A DNA stretch of 64,000 nt from Teratosphaeria epicoccoides (taxonomy: Eukaryota; Ascomycota; Dothideomycetes; Mycosphaerellales; Teratosphaeriaceae), in the NCBI GenBank assembly GCA_021401465.1, contig JADDMT010000091.1, positions 55,806-119,805 on the forward strand. The letters run 5' to 3'. Below the pieces are notes generated by a model, which saw only the letters and a program-made list of their open reading frames with translations, was not told the DNA's origin and made no database searches. Shown here piece after piece: positions 23,001 to 33,606 of the stretch (its first letter is position 1; each line of letters opens with the position of its first letter). The translations under genes were made by a program, and so were the position numbers.

Positions 23001-24655
23001 GTAGCCCTCCTTAAGGTTAATCGCATGTTCCGCGTCTAGGGCCCGGGTATAGGCCGTAGCCTCTGCGTCGAAAATATCGGCGTATTCCTCTAACTTAGGC
23101 AGAAGGGTAACGTCCTCCTTGACGTTCCGTATGCGGACCGCATAAACGCATTAGACCTTCTTTATGTCCCTGTAGAAGCTACGTACGTCACGTATCTGTA
23201 CTATAGGAACTTCGCCTATAGAGCTGTAGAACTAGTTGTTAGTAGCTCTATTAACAACGACTCCCTGCTTGTGGCGCTAAGGGCGGCCGAGCAGGAGCTC
23301 CTCATTAGGAATGTCTTTAGCGTAGAAGACTTCGTTAGTCTCGCGTACTTCTCCTAAGGAGTCCGCGAGTTAGAGGCGCATGTTATACGCGCCTCGAGCC
23401 GCTACGCCTTCGCCCTAAAAGGACTTCATGGTAGGCAGCAGGGCTCCTAGGATCGGCTTCAAACCGAGCTGTACGATTACCCTCTAGGGTATCACCTTAA
23501 CCTCCGCAAGGTCATCTAACATATAGTCTACTAGCTCGAGCGAGCCGTTAACTCGGACTGTACTAGATAGGCGCTAGGTAGGCCACGAGTCTACACTATT
23601 AGTAACAGACAGCTTAGATACCCGCGGTAGCCATTCGGTTGTCTTAGGCTTGTCCTTCTTTCGCCTCCTCTCTAGGGAGGTTTCGGACACCTTGCTTACC
23701 TTCTTCCTATTACTTCGTTTAGGATAGTAAGCCGCCTAGTAGTCCCTCGCTCTACAGATGTAGCAGCTACTCGGAGGCTTCTCGCTACTGTCTTTTAGCT
23801 CGGAGGGCTTGCTCCTCTAGAATGAACTACCGCGTTAGACGTAGCCCCTAGGGCGCTTGTAATAGCGGCCCTTCGGTAGGTCCTTAGGGCTTAGACACTT
23901 ATTGTCCTTACTGCCCGATTTTCCATTTCGCTTCAAGGTGATTTCCATACGTGTCGCAAGGGACACGAGGTCTTGCCGAGTCGTTAGAAGTTCATGAAAA
24001 GTCATGATTATGTTCCGAAGATTGTCATCAAGTTTGACAAGTAAGTGCTACATGCGTTATGTCTTAGTATAGGGTAGCATCTATCCCTCGAGCATGGCGA
24101 GATAGGTTGCAAAGCTAGAGGTTATTTGTCCCTTCCCCTGCTTGGCCTTCTCGTACTCGACAGACATAGTAAGGGCGCGATTCCCTAGATCCTCGACCTA
24201 GTTAACATAGAACTAGCGAAAGTCCGCCTATGTATATGTTCTGTTGTAGACCTGCATAAGGTTATACCGCTCATGCTAATTGTTGCGAGGTTCCTTATCC
24301 TCTTCGAGCCACATTACACTAAAGGCGACTCGTTCGCCCTCTGTAGAATATCCACGTAAGTTAAGCACGAAAACTGCCTTACACGCTTGTAAGAAAGTTC
24401 GAGCCTCCTTTAAGGTGTCTCCCTTAAACGGCTTTAGGTTACATGCGTTACGACTACCTCCTAGTTAGCCTACTATAGCCCCGAATTCAGGCACTAGACT
24501 CGCGGGCACACGCAGAGAGTCTACGCCTACTAGTAAGTTGTCTTCTTAGGTCCCTAGCGTGAAATCTCGCTAGATTTCTTCGTCCGCTAGTTTATTAGTA
24601 CTACTTATAGTGACGTCTTTGTCGTCCTCGCTGTTGTCGCTACTAGGAGCGGTGC
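20040..24655 (-). pseudogene. gag-pol of family C (copy C1), mutated
   Basis: Read on the minus strand from about 24655 downward. Gag contains blocks such as PFKGDTLKEARTFLQACKAV. A degraded zinc knuckle lies near 23745-23780 (CYICRARD, with later His and Cys altered). RT has LRLCVNYRGLNAVT and the catalytic YLDDI at 22527-22541 (VYLDDILVYSDSKEEH). RNase H follows (IRIETDASKFVIAAI). The integrase zinc region (YVKSC, TCQISKS) lies near 21150, and its core (LSDRGSVFTSEY) is near 20850. A chromodomain sits at about 20060-20200 (YYLVK, KGYLPEYT). Dozens of TAG/TAA codons make it non-functional. Limits are approximate. Confidence 0.8.
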
Positions 24656-24794
24656 GGCACTACGCTAGAGGCTAATTACGTAGCGGACAAGGTAATAGAC
24701 CCCCTACATAAGGACCGTAGCTAACCCTAACTATCGACCTAGCCCTTGTAGCTATGATTGTTAATTAGGTCGCGAACCGCCTTGCGAACTAGAG

Positions 24795-25409
24795 CTAGAG
24801 CCGTACCGCTTCTAGTAGCGACAACAGCGAGGACGACAAAGACGTCGCTATAAGTAGTACTAATAAACTAGCAGACAAAGAAATCTAGCGAGATTTCACG
24901 CTAGGGACCCGCGAAGACAACTTACTAGCAGGCGCAGACCCTCCGCGTGTACCCGCGAGTCTAGTGCCTAAATTCAGGGCCATAGTAGGCTAACTAGGAG
25001 GTAGTCGTAACGCACGTAACCTGAAGCCGTTTAAGGGAGACACCTNNNNNNNNNNNNNNNNNNNNNNNNNNNNNNNNNNNNNNNNNNNNNNNNNNNNNNN
25101 NNNNNNNNNNNNNNNNNNNNNNNNNNNNNNNNNNNNNNNNNNNNNAAAGGAGGCTCGAACTTTCTTGCAAGCGTGTAAGGCAGTTTTTGTGCTTAACCTA
25201 TGCGGATATTCTATAGAGAGCAAACAGGTCGCCTTTAGTGTAATGTAGCTCGAAGAGGATAAGGAACCTCGCAACAATTAGCATGAGCAGTATAACCTTA
25301 TGTAGGTCTACGATAGAACGTATATGTAGGCGGACTTTCGCTAGTTCTGTGTCAACTAGGTCGAGGATCTAGGGAATCGCGCCCTTACTGTGTCTGTCGA
25401 GTACGAGAA
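24795..25409 (+). pseudogene. Gag fragment of C2, contains the assembly gap
   Basis: Same gag N-terminal region as in C1 and C3 on the plus strand (GDTL before the gap, KEARTFLQACKAV after it). It ends at the A2 LTR after coding for VSVEYE; in C1 and C3 the frame continues beyond this point. Confidence 0.7.
25046..25145. other. Assembly gap of 100 N
   Basis: Exactly 100 N, the usual placeholder for a gap of unknown size. Flanks are gacacct and aaaggagg; in the inverted sister copy C1 the same place reads gacacct-t-aaaggagg, i.e. a single base. Confidence 0.95.
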
Positions 25410-25852
25410 TGTCATAAGGGTAGGTGCCGATAGCAGGAAGGTGACTAGGTGTTAGACTTGTAGAGCTGTGAAGAATATCAACAATGGCAATTGTCCTTGT
25501 AACTAACTATCCTCTAGGGAAAGGGAATTAAATTAAGCACGAAGCTCCTAACTGCCTGTCCTAAAGCCATCCCTATATACTAGAGAGACAGAGCAGCTCT
25601 GTTAGATCTGTCGATAGACCCGATAGATCTATGTCTATAGATCTATAGACTAACCCTACAGATCTAAGGGTCTGTTATCCTATGACAGATCCCTTCTCCC
25701 CTGTAAGCCTATAGATCTATAGACTAACCCTACAGATCCTTTCTCCTATGACTATGCTTATGACTCATAGTACTCCTATAACTATACTATAACTCATAGC
25801 ACTTAGGACCCTCATGATCCTGTGACTTATAGTACTCCTGACACTCATGACA
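25410..25852 (-). repeat. LTR of family A (3' LTR of A2)
   Basis: 443 bp, TGTCATAAGG to CTCATGACA in plus orientation, with an AGATCT-rich centre. The purine-rich complement of ctatccccctctta follows on the inner side. Confidence 0.85.
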
Positions 25853-25932
25853 CTATCCCCCTCTTAGCCTAGCTCGTCCCTAAGCTACCTTATTAGTGCG
25901 GGGTTTCTCTTGTCATTTCCTTTCGTGCCGTG

Positions 25933-26553
25933 ATGTCTTCTCTTTCTAAATCACTGCCTTTTGTCATCCTAGACACTAACGCCCCTTTAATGCAGAAACG
26001 TAAACGCCGCGCGAATCGAATCTATTGTTAGGGCTAGGACAGCATGAAGTCCTGTACTTGGTGTTAAGAGTTAAAGCTCGTTTGTCAGGTACACATTTCC
26101 TCGGGGAAATGTTCGTAATGTTACTTTAGTAACTGTCAGAGTTGCGACGCGAAGGTAACAGAGGTCGAATAGAAGAAGTTAGGCGATTAGCAGAAAAGAC
26201 TAATTACTGATCTCGATTATGCGAAGGCGGTCCTAGCCAAGGCTTCGCAGAAGATGATAGAGGCGCATGCAAAGGAGATACATCTTTAGAAACAGTTAGA
26301 CGCGGTCGACTAGGAGGTCGAGGATAGTCGCACTCTTAAGAAGCGTGAGCTTAGGGAGGATGAGGCTAAAGAGTAGGCTCTTCTACAGGCTAGGTTTCTT
26401 CTTGACCTAGATCCCTTAGCAGGTCTTGCTCTTAGTCCTACGACATGGAGCGTAATAGAAGGTTTTGCTAATACCTCGTATTAGGGTTTCCTGGATAGCG
26501 TGATAGCCGAGCCTATCGATAGCGTCCTGCAGGAGTCTAGTCATAGCTTATAA
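25933..26553 (+). pseudogene. Antisense cysteine-rich/coiled-coil ORF of family A (copy A2), mutated
   Basis: 207 codons from ATG to TAA, the same length as in A1. Ten internal stops, eight TAG and two TAA, fall at likely Trp or Gln positions. A basic stretch (QKRKRRANR) precedes a cysteine array at residues 41, 44, 51, 60, 63, 68 and 71, i.e. C-x2-C-x6-C-x8-C-x2-C-x7-C. A charged helical region follows (residues about 75-140, with KRLITDLDYAKAVLAKAS and KEIHL blocks) that should form a coiled coil, and then a Leu-rich tail. Spaced-cysteine plus coiled-coil architecture is familiar from many uncharacterised fungal proteins; this resemblance is from general knowledge, not from a search. It is convergent with pol. 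Confidence 0.75.
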
Positions 26554-26569
26554 TCTTCTCCCTAGGTTC

Positions 26570-27303
26570 GTTCTTCTCTCGAAACTTCGTATCTTTTGCT
26601 AACACTTTCGCAGGTGTTCGAGGGGTTCCTAGGTGTTCTCGGTACTCCTATATCCTTCCCATTTTACTAAGTACTCTCGCTGTCTGTCCCGCTAGCGAGT
26701 GTCGACGATCTTCTTGACAGTGTACTTAGGTTCTTCTACTTTAGGGTCGAGTAGTAAGGGTTCCGTTTACAGTGCGGCGTCTAGCGCTACTTGTTCTAGT
26801 AGAGAGACATAGAACACAGGGTGTATTCTCATCTGCTTAGGTAGCTATAACTCAAAATTAACTGGTCCTTTCTTAGCCTTAATCCTGAATAGTCCTAGTT
26901 TTACAGCGTCTAGTTTTTTACTCGGCTTGTCTAATTTGATGTGATAGTAGAGGAGATACACCTTGTCCCCCTCCTTTAGAATTAGTCCCTTAATTCTCTT
27001 ACGATTCGCGTGCTATGCCATGTTCTACTAATAGAACTGCAGGTCGAGTCGTGCTTCTGTTTGCAGTTAGCGTAGATGTTCTACTCGTCCGAGTGCTGCT
27101 AGGTTCGGATTACTAGCTAAGACGTCTAGAATGTCTTCTATAGCTAATCTATATGCCATCTAAAAAGGCGAGAGTCCTGTCGACTCTGCTAGCATACTAT
27201 TATACGCGAGCTGTGCTATTAGCAACAACTCTACCTAGTTGTTCTAGTCCCTATTCACATAGGATCGAAGGTACTATTCTAACGTCTGATTTAGACGTTC
27301 TGT
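26570..27303 (-). pseudogene. Chromodomain and integrase C-terminal part of A2 pol
   Basis: Homologous to 15230-15960 in A1 with fewer changes. The chromodomain lies at about 26590-26770 on the minus strand. The coding region is split at 27303/33607 by element B. Confidence 0.7.
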
Positions 27304-27308
27304 CTGTC
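27304..27308. repeat. Target-site duplication CTGTC, left side of B
   Basis: CTGTC precedes TGTGAAGG of the 5' LTR and recurs at 33602-33606. The uninterrupted A1 target reads gtctgtctatctatttaagg. Confidence 0.9.
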
Positions 27309-27473
27309 TGTGAAGGGCGAGGCCCTAAGTCTTAGCACAGGCTAGGGCTTATGCGACGCGACCCCTAACAGCTAGCTATAAAAGACCGGACAGCTAGCAG
27401 ATAGTCCCTCTCTCCCTATCGTACTTGTTAAATACCATATAAACCCCTGTGTATACGTCGTTTACCTGTGACA
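27309..27473 (+). repeat. LTR of family B (5' LTR)
   Basis: 165 bp, TGTGAAGG to CTGTGACA, with a TATAAAA box at 27377-27383. It differs from the 3' LTR at 12 positions, all transitions. Confidence 0.9.
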
Positions 27474-27534
27474 TTAAGTACGATCGATTTCACTATAGAA
27501 AGGCCGTCTGGCTTTCCTCACGTAACTTAAGGCC

Positions 27535-28290
27535 ATGTTCGTAGATAGTAACGAGATAGCGAAAGCTCTAGAACAGCTTACGAACCTCCGACACGCGGCA
27601 GGCTAGCCATGGCACGAGCACTAGCTAGAATTCGACGAACTCCTGCTGTTAGTAGGAGGGGACTAGTAGACAGATGACGCGAAGATTAGATACCTCAAGA
27701 ATTCGTTTTCGAATCCTGCTAGGATGTACATAGTAAACGTAAGAGATAAGGGGGACTACTACGCGTTTACAGAGGAGGTCGAAAGAGTCATGACAAACTC
27801 CAAGGCAACTAACTAGTTCAAGGCGGCCTATAGGAGGTAGTTAAGGGAAAAGAACAAGGACTCTAAAGGTATTCCTATAGCTGCCATGTAGATACCTAAC
27901 CCTAGGGTTAGATCCCGAATAGACGCGGATAGGGATATAGTCATAGTACTGACTTGTACTGTAGGAGACTAATATGACAGTAAAGGACCCTGACAAAACA
28001 ACGGGGGAAAACAACGCGCCAAATAGGTAGACACTACAGAGAGAGAGAAACGCTAGGAGAATAACCTGTGCTACTATTACGGAGTGTCTAGACACTAAGT
28101 TAAGGGGTGTCCCTATGCCTTAGCTACACCCCTAGCCCGGATTAACACAACTAGAGTGTCGCCATTGCTAGAGGACAATAGAATAGCAGAGGAACCTAGG
28201 AGGAAAAACTCGGGAAAAGATTGACTCCTGCTTAGAGTCAGGAAGTAGGAGTAACGGAGACATTAGCAGAAGGATAGGAGAGAGTTAAGG
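27535..28290 (+). pseudogene. gag of element B, mutated
   Basis: Starts with ATG at 27535 (MFVDSNEIAKALEQLTNLRH) and runs in one frame with several TAG. A zinc knuckle of the CCHC type is visible at about 28069-28110 (CYYYGVSRH, then VKGC), the second Cys altered to Tyr by a TGT-to-TAT change. Gag packages the element RNA. Protease is read in a different frame, offset by one base, compatible with ribosomal frameshifting or with a small indel. The gag end is approximate. Confidence 0.7.
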
Positions 28291-31200
28291 GATCTATAGA
28301 CAGGAACCTGATTTATACTAATGTAGTCCTAGCAAATAATACCGGGACATTAGCTCTTATCGATAAGGGGTACTAATGCTACGCTGCAATTAACAGAGAC
28401 CTAGTAAAAGGTCTCGGCTTAAGCTTAATAAGCAAAGAGTCTCGCATAGCGAGGGGCGTAATAGCGTCGATGCGAGACTCCGCAGTAGAAGGAGTAGTCG
28501 CCTTCTAGATAGAAATCGAGGGGTTCTAGCAACTAGTGTACGCATACGTAGTAAAGGATCTAGCCTTCCCCCTAATACTAGGGAACCCCTAGAAGGCTCA
28601 CAATAAAGTGCGGACCGCACTAGAAAGGCGTCGGTATTAGCATAGGAGAGCGGGACAGTAGATAGACGAAGGACAGAACTACCGAGAATACGAGGACCGT
28701 AGGAACTTTACCCGGGTATGCGCGATAGCGACAGCAGATGTTACGGAGGCCTTAAAGGCAAAGGAATATCCGACGCTAGACGAGTTAAGAGAGGCGCTAC
28801 CTCCGGAGCTTTAGCACATGGCTCTACTATTCTGCTACTAAGAAGCGGAAAAATTAGCGCCATACCGCCCTAGCATTAACTACTGCATTAAACTCCGCAA
28901 AAGACTAGACGGATCCTAACCGGCTCTGCTATAGGGACCCCTGTATAGCATGTTAAAGGAGGAACTACTTGTTTTAAGGAAGTCCTTAGACGAACTATTA
29001 GGGAAGGGATTTATTCGGCCTACTAACTTAGAGGCTGCGGCTCCCGTGCTTTTTGTCTAGAAGCTAGGAGGAGGGCTCCGGTTCTGCTGCGATTACCGCG
29101 CCCTTAATATAATCACAAAGCAAGATAGGTACCCCCTCCTGTTAATACTAGAGACCTTGAGGAACCTCACGGGCGCCTAGTAGCTTACTAAGGTAGACGT
29201 AGTGTTAGCCTTCTACTAAATCCATATGGCGAAAGGCTATGAGTACAAGACAGCCTTTCGCATAAGGTTCGGTTCATTTAAATGGCAAGTATGTCCGTTC
29301 GGTTTATCTAGGGCTCTAGCAACGTTCTAACGATATATTAACATACTACTACGCGAGGAATTAGACGACTACGCCTCCGCGTACATAGACGACGTTATCA
29401 TATATAGCGGCAGTTCGCGAGAAGACTATTTCGCTAAAGTAACGCGAGTACTCTAGAAGCTCTAGGACAGGGGCCTCTACCTTGACCCTAGGAAGAGCGA
29501 GTTTGCCAAAAAGGATATCAAGTACCTAGGGTTCATGATCTATGCTAACAGAAAAGGCGTAGGGACTAAGCTAGAAAAGGTAGAGGCCATGCGTAACTAG
29601 GAGCGGCTTAAAACACAAAAGGAAGTACGTAGATTCCTCGGCTTCGCTAACTACTATAGGATGTTCATCCTGAACTACTCGAAGACAGCTAGGCCCTTGA
29701 CGGCGCTTACAGGGAAGGGCAGACCGTTCTCCTAGGGGGAACTCGAGGAGTCCGCGTTTAGAACGCTAAAAGCAAAGTTCTGTTTAGCGCTAGTCCTTTC
29801 TTAATAGAACCTGGAGCTGCCGACCTTTTTAGAGACTAACTGTAGCGGGTTCGCGTTAGGGGCGGCTCTCCTGCAAGAAAGCAACAGAGTCCGGAGACTA
29901 GTAGGCTTCTTCTCGCAGAAACTTAATAAGGCGGAGATTAATTACGACATCTATAACAAGGAGATGCTAGCCGTGATATCTAGCCTCAAGTTCTAGGGCC
30001 CCGAGCTGAAGTCGTGTAGGCCCTTTACTATTCTCATAGACCACAAAAACCTGGAGTACTTCATGGTCAAGCGACAGCTGTCCGAGCGGCAGATACGGTA
30101 GTATGAGACCCTCGCGTAATTCTAGTTCTCCTTGGTATATTGCCTAGGCGCTAAAGGAGTAGTCCTAGACGCATTGTCGAGACGAGAACAGGACACGCTA
30201 GAGGCAGAAGATAAGGAATCACGGTTTAAGAGGTTTTTAGACCTAGAAGTCGTAGAGAGTTAGCCGGACCCTGTGGACAAGAGCAGAGACGTCGTACCGA
30301 TTACCTCAACTAGCCTACTACCTACTACCGTAGTAGAGAACGAACAGTAACTCGCTAACTCCGCAACCTCTAACTAGGAGCCTATTAGGCCGTTCTAGGA
30401 CGGCACCCTTAATGACTTATAGGCAGCCACAGTAGAGAAAGACAAGCTATACTCGACAGTGTTAAAAGCAGTAAAGGGCGGCTCCTAGGCGCTACTAGCT
30501 AGAGCGAGGCTGAAACTACAAGCAGGGGACTACAAGATCGACAAGAGGGGCTTCCTGCGATACCGCGACAAACTATAGGTCCTAGGAGCAAACGACAGTT
30601 AGCCTAGGGGCGAGACCTCAGACTCTAGGGACGAAAGCGACGACATGCTTAGGACAAAGCTCATTTAGTCTATGTACGACGCTACGGTATATAGGCACCT
30701 AGGACGGGATACCACGACGATAATCCTAGGGCGCGACTTCTACTAGCTGTTACTGTCTAAGCATGTCTGGCGGTTCCTGAGGAACTGCGACTACTACGGT
30801 TGTAACAAGGTATAGAGAGAGTATAAGCATAGACTACTAAAGCTATTACTAGTTCCTGACAGATTCTTCTAGGAGATCTTAATAGACTTCATGACAGACC
30901 TGCCTGATTCCGAGGGATGTCGATACCTATAGGTTATCAAGGATCGCCTATACAAGTACGTAGTTTTGCAGGTAATGCCTAGCATGAAAGCAGAGGAATA
31001 CGCGGAGAAGTTCATAGATTGCTAGGCCTAGTACCATGGAATGCTAACGGCTATTACAAGCGACTAGGGCACTAACTAGACTAGCACCTTCTAGACGACC
31101 TTCTGTAAAGGAATAGGCATGTCCTAGCAGTTAAGCTCCGCGTACTACCTACAAATAGACAGAGGCCCTAAACGCCTAAACTAAGAGGTGCAAGCGTACC

Positions 31201-31925
31201 TCCGGAACTATATTAACTATGAGCAATCCGACTAGAAGCAATAGCTCCCCGTAGCTTAACTAGCGCTAAACAGGAGGTATCATTTAGGAATTAGCATAAG
31301 CCCCTTCTTCGCTACCTATAGCTACGAAGCATAGGGCCCTATACCTTTAACTGAGGACCCCGTAGGGCCTAGCCTGTTAAAAGCAGCTAAGAGGGCAAGG
31401 GCGTTTGTAGGAAAGATTTAGGACATAACAGGAATCTGCTAAGCAACAATAGCGGCTTCTATGTAAGAACAGGAGGAGTCTGCTAATAAACGCTAAAACC
31501 TCGCCCTAATTTATAAAGTTAGTGACAAGGTCTAGCTAGATCTGTAGAACTACACTATAGAGAGACCTAAGAAAAGCTTAGACGCTAAGCATGCGAAGTA
31601 CATAGTAGCCGAAGTATTATCACTAGTCTCTATCTGCTTGACTAGGCTCCTAAACAATATATACCTAGTGTTCTATACTAACCTGCTAAGACTAGCGGGT
31701 AGAGACCCTATGCCTAGGCAGGAGAACGACGACGAACAGCCGGACCCCCTTTTGTTTAAGTCGCATGAGGAGTAGTTAGTAGAGGAGGTACTCTGCGCAA
31801 GGGACAAGAGAAGGGGAAGAGGACGCGAGGTCCTAGTGAAATAGTTAGGGTACTACAAACCTACATAGGAGCCCCTAGAAAACCTAATAGACACTAAAGT
31901 AATAGACCGCTTCGAGTAGACTTAG
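28290..31925 (+). pseudogene. pol of element B: protease, RT, RNase H, integrase, chromodomain
   Basis: Domains in order on the plus strand. An aspartic protease with ALID and a following G lies near 28350. RT starts with APVLFV, GGLRFCCDYRALNII and has the catalytic YIDDVIIYS at 29382. RNase H has FALGAALLQ near 29850. The integrase zinc part (HLGRD, LRNCDYYGC) is at 30690-30810, and its core has IDFMTDLP near 30885 and the ITSD-GTN block near 31060. The chromodomain end (LGYYKPT, EPLENLIDTKVIDRFE) is at 31845-31920. Trp and Gln codons are converted to TAG throughout, so the product cannot be made. Confidence 0.85.
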
Positions 31926-32089
31926 GGAAGCGCGGAGAACAACGACGGCCCTAGAGAGAGGTAGGGTAAGAAGAAAAAGGAAACGAGATGTAGGACTTAG
32001 TAAAGGGAGTCAAGCATTCTTAATAAGGAGTACAGGCGTTTAAGAAGGACAAAAGTTAGAGGGGGAAAATTGACATTAGGTAACTATAT

Positions 32090-33010
32090 ATACAATAAAA
32101 GAAAAAACCCCCCTGGCCGCAGGCCCCTGCGCTAAGGATAGAGGACCCTAGCGACAATCATGCGGGATTGTCACTAGGGGCCCCGCTAGCAGGGCTAGCC
32201 CCCCTGCCGTCTAAGGGGCCCTCGCCAGACCCCCTAGACCCGCCGACTAGGCTGCTGTCAGAGTCCCTGGCCTCTCGGTCAGGGCCCCGCGTAGTAGCGC
32301 CAGACTGACGCTGACGAGGGCTCTCGCCCTTACTAGCAACGTTCTCCTACTGCCTACCTAAGGTAAGCGCTAGTAGAACGCCCCCGGACCTTCTGAACTG
32401 TTAGCGCGCAGAAACACATAGAGTATAGGATAAACTTACAGGAGGCCCTGCTAGGCGATAGTAGCACCTACGGTCCCCATGACCTCCTAGGCCACGACCC
32501 TGCTCGAGGTTAGCGGCGTAATCATGGAGGACACTAATAGAAAATACCTAGACAGCAGACCCGCTAACTACAAAGGCCCTAAGGCCCTCTAGGCCTTGAG
32601 GACCTTCGCTAGGTCGTTATGCGCGGCGGCGCTGTCATGATGTTAGCTGTGCAAAACCCCCTAGGGAGCAGGTCATACCTGTTAGCGTCCTAGGAACAGG
32701 TCTAGGAGGCGTAGGAGACGTAGGTAAGGGCGGGGCTAGCTAGGTTAGCGGAGCATTTTACGCAGATACTAAGTAACACGTACAGGGCTTTGCAGTTTAG
32801 GCGCTTGCTAGAGTAGCGCTAGCAGGCGCGGGCTTAGGTAGACTAGACAGATTTATTGGCTAAAGCTAGGCATAACGACAAGGACTCTAGAACATACTAA
32901 TTATAGGATGTAATCTACACCCTAGAGGGCGTAGTCGACGTAGTAGAGGGCGGGGGCTATCTAGTTCTAGTTAGTATTGCCCGGAATCCTAGAGAAAAAG
33001 CCAGAAGGTA
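32090..33010 (+). pseudogene. Extra degraded sense-strand ORF of element B after the chromodomain
   Basis: After the end of pol there are about 1.5 kb before the 3' LTR, unusual for a compact chromovirus. From about 32490 a plus-strand frame reads VSGVIMEDTNRKYLDSRPAN. From 32679, in a shifted frame, come LARLAEHFTQILSNTYRALQ, then LLAKARHNDKDSRTY and DVIYTLEGVVDVVEGGGYLV, interrupted mainly by TAG. I do not recognise the protein. It may be one ORF broken by an indel or two ORFs. No membrane segment suggests an envelope gene. Confidence 0.4.
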
Positions 33011-33409
33011 GGAGAAAGAGGGGGGGGGCTTACGGTTTAAGGTAAGCATGTAAGAGAAAGGAAGCAAGAGTAATAGCGAAGGGCGCTTTTTATATAGTAA
33101 GGGATGTACTAGCACGGGCCTAGGAGCGCCCCTATAATGGCTCGGATGGCGATAAATAGAAGTGAAGTAAAGAGAGGTAGGAAAGTAAAGTAGACTTGAA
33201 TAAGCGAAGTAGAGTCTAGGAACCTGGCAAGACTAGTTAGAGGCTAGGCTGTAGGCATAGGAGAACAGGGAGCGTAAGAGGTAAAGTGAAGTAGACTTAG
33301 ACAAGTAGAGTAGACTTAGACAAGGGAAGTGAAGTTAGGAAGCTATGTCAGCCTAGCCGCGATCCGGACTTTATGTGCTAGAAGGAAACTGACGGATTCC
33401 TTGCCATGA

Positions 33410-33436
33410 ACAAGAAGGGGGGGGGGGGAAGGGTAA
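33410..33436 (+). promoter_or_regulatory. Polypurine tract of element B
   Basis: A run of about 13 G inside an A/G-only stretch ends just before the 3' LTR, the position expected for the plus-strand primer. Confidence 0.7.
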
Positions 33437-33601
33437 TGTGAAGGGCGAGGCCCTAAGTCTTGGCACAGGCTAGGGCCTGTGCGACGCGACCCCTAACGGC
33501 CGGCTATAAAAGACTAGACAGCTAACAGATAGTCCCTCTCTCCCTATCGTACTTGTTAAATACTACATAAACCCCTGTGTATACGTCGTTCACCTGTGAC
33601 A
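33437..33601 (+). repeat. LTR of family B (3' LTR)
   Basis: 165 bp, with TATAAAA at 33505-33511; followed by the CTGTC duplication at 33602-33606. Confidence 0.9.
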
Positions 33602-33606
33602 CTGTC

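Larger units (their letters stand above)
17178..24660 (-). mobile_element. Ty3/gypsy chromovirus C1, inverted, lacks 5' LTR
   Basis: C1 has the 3' LTR, the antisense ORF with its promoter, and a complete though mutated pol and gag on the minus strand. At about 24660 it stops abruptly in the leader just upstream of gag, so the remaining leader and the 5' LTR present in C3 (54310-54996) are absent. It lies inside the leader of C2 in opposite orientation; about 20 bp of C2 leader are also missing at the junction. Confidence 0.8.
24060..25409. repeat. Large inverted repeat formed by C1 and C2 gag regions
   Basis: The C1 gag (minus, about 24060-24655) and C2 gag (plus, about 24795-25409) are inverted copies with arms of some 600 bp around a spacer of about 140 bp. 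The 100-N gap lies in the right arm. Such a hairpin is a likely reason for an assembly break. Confidence 0.75.
27309..33601 (+). mobile_element. Ty3/gypsy chromovirus B, full length, mutated
   Basis: 6293 bp with two 165-bp LTRs and a 5-bp target duplication. Gag, protease, RT, RNase H, integrase and chromodomain follow in order on the plus strand. A further degraded frame and a G-rich polypurine tract (about 33410-33430) come before the 3' LTR. It is the most deeply nested and hence the youngest element in its stack. Confidence 0.9.

Noticed and set aside
24990..25277. ORF running through the N gap
   Set aside because: Translation across 100 unknown bases is meaningless, and it reads the strand opposite to the recognised C2 gag.
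27535..28300. Programmed frameshift between gag and protease of B
   Set aside because: The frame offset is real, but in a mutated copy a one-base indel explains it equally well; no slippery site could be identified with confidence.
32090..33010. Envelope gene of element B
   Set aside because: The extra coding region has no visible signal peptide or membrane segments.
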